Origin: Rhodocyclaceae bacterium
GTDB lineage: Bacteria > Pseudomonadota > Gammaproteobacteria > Burkholderiales > Rhodocyclaceae
Direction: 5' to 3'
Assembly: GCA_030824275.1 (NCBI GenBank)
Contig: JAVBXY010000002.1
Coordinates: forward strand, 1 to 64,000
Length of the DNA: 64,000 bases
A model generated the notes under the pieces. That model had not been told where the DNA came from. It saw only the letters and a program-made list of their open reading frames with translations, and did not search any database. Shown one piece after another: positions 63,957 through 64,000 of this stretch (the first letter of the stretch is position 1; every line of letters starts with the position of its first letter). The position numbers and the translations under genes are program-made.

Positions 63957-64000
63957 ATGGACCCAATCAATAATCCCTACGCCCCCGGCGCGGGTACGCC
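63957..64000 (+). CDS. start of a probable AAA-type ATPase (partial)
   Basis: Only about 14 residues are in the window: MDPINNPYAPGAGTP. The NPYxPGAGTPP opening recalls a widespread class of AAA ATP-binding proteins. The gene continues beyond the edge. It lies after an AT-rich boundary, so it could belong to an accessory region. The identity is a guess from the first residues. Confidence 0.5.
   Translation, partial: MDPINNPYAPGAGT

Overview
The window is a GC-rich, densely coding stretch of a betaproteobacterial chromosome. Gene content and order point to a Rhodocyclales-like organism, but I infer this from synteny only. It spans the replication origin: rpmH-rnpA-yidD-yidC-mnmE diverges from dnaA-dnaN-gyrB. 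The mnmG-rsmG-parA-parB and atpIBEFHAGDC blocks lie on the left, in the order usual for betaproteobacteria.

Layout. 0.2-2.7 kb (minus): a DUF188 protein and a lemA/TPM-domain trio. 2.8-6.4 kb (plus): a TerB-like gene, then three consecutive genes for exported proteins (a beta-barrel and two unusual secreted proteins with similar acidic helices and C-terminal Cys pairs). 6.5-10.9 kb: a giant FAD/Fe-S dehydrogenase and a coupled small membrane protein. 11.0-13.0 kb: a two-component system. 13.1-23.1 kb: a translationally coupled nitrogen-scavenging operon, atzF, a peptide-type ABC transporter, atzG, atzE, atzH and a GntR regulator, behind a sigma54-like promoter. 23.2-24.9 kb: an unrecognised protein with a PilZ-like C-terminus. 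24.9-26.9 kb (minus): phoBR with a Pho box. 27.0-30.3 kb (plus): DUF971, ubiE, Tim44-like, ubiJ, and a haem-binding DUF3365 protein. 30.3-37.1 kb (minus): tetR and an RND efflux operon ending in a hotdog thioesterase. 37.3-44.2 kb (minus): the F1Fo ATP synthase operon. 44.3-48.5 kb (minus): parB, parA, rsmG, mnmG, then two inverted parS sites. 48.6-53.5 kb (minus): a branched-chain amino acid ABC system with fused LivM-LivG. 53.6-58.2 kb (minus): a TauE-like permease, mnmE, yidC, yidD, rnpA, rpmH. 58.4-63.6 kb (plus): dnaA, oriC, dnaN, gyrB. The last ~350 bases turn AT-rich, and a new gene (probable AAA-type ATPase) starts at 63957 and runs off the end.

The most unusual signal is a dispersed 24-bp element. 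Its left half reads GCCGTSYCGCCA and its right half KCGCCGACTTTT. I count 16 clear or near copies, in both orientations, three or four between genes and the rest inside intact genes in several reading frames. It encodes different peptides ([31 protein letters not shown]), so the conservation is at DNA level. It behaves like an uptake-signal-type or other genome-wide DNA motif and not like a protein motif or an ordinary insertion sequence. It is absent from the atp, mnmG, liv, dnaA, dnaN and gyrB genes.
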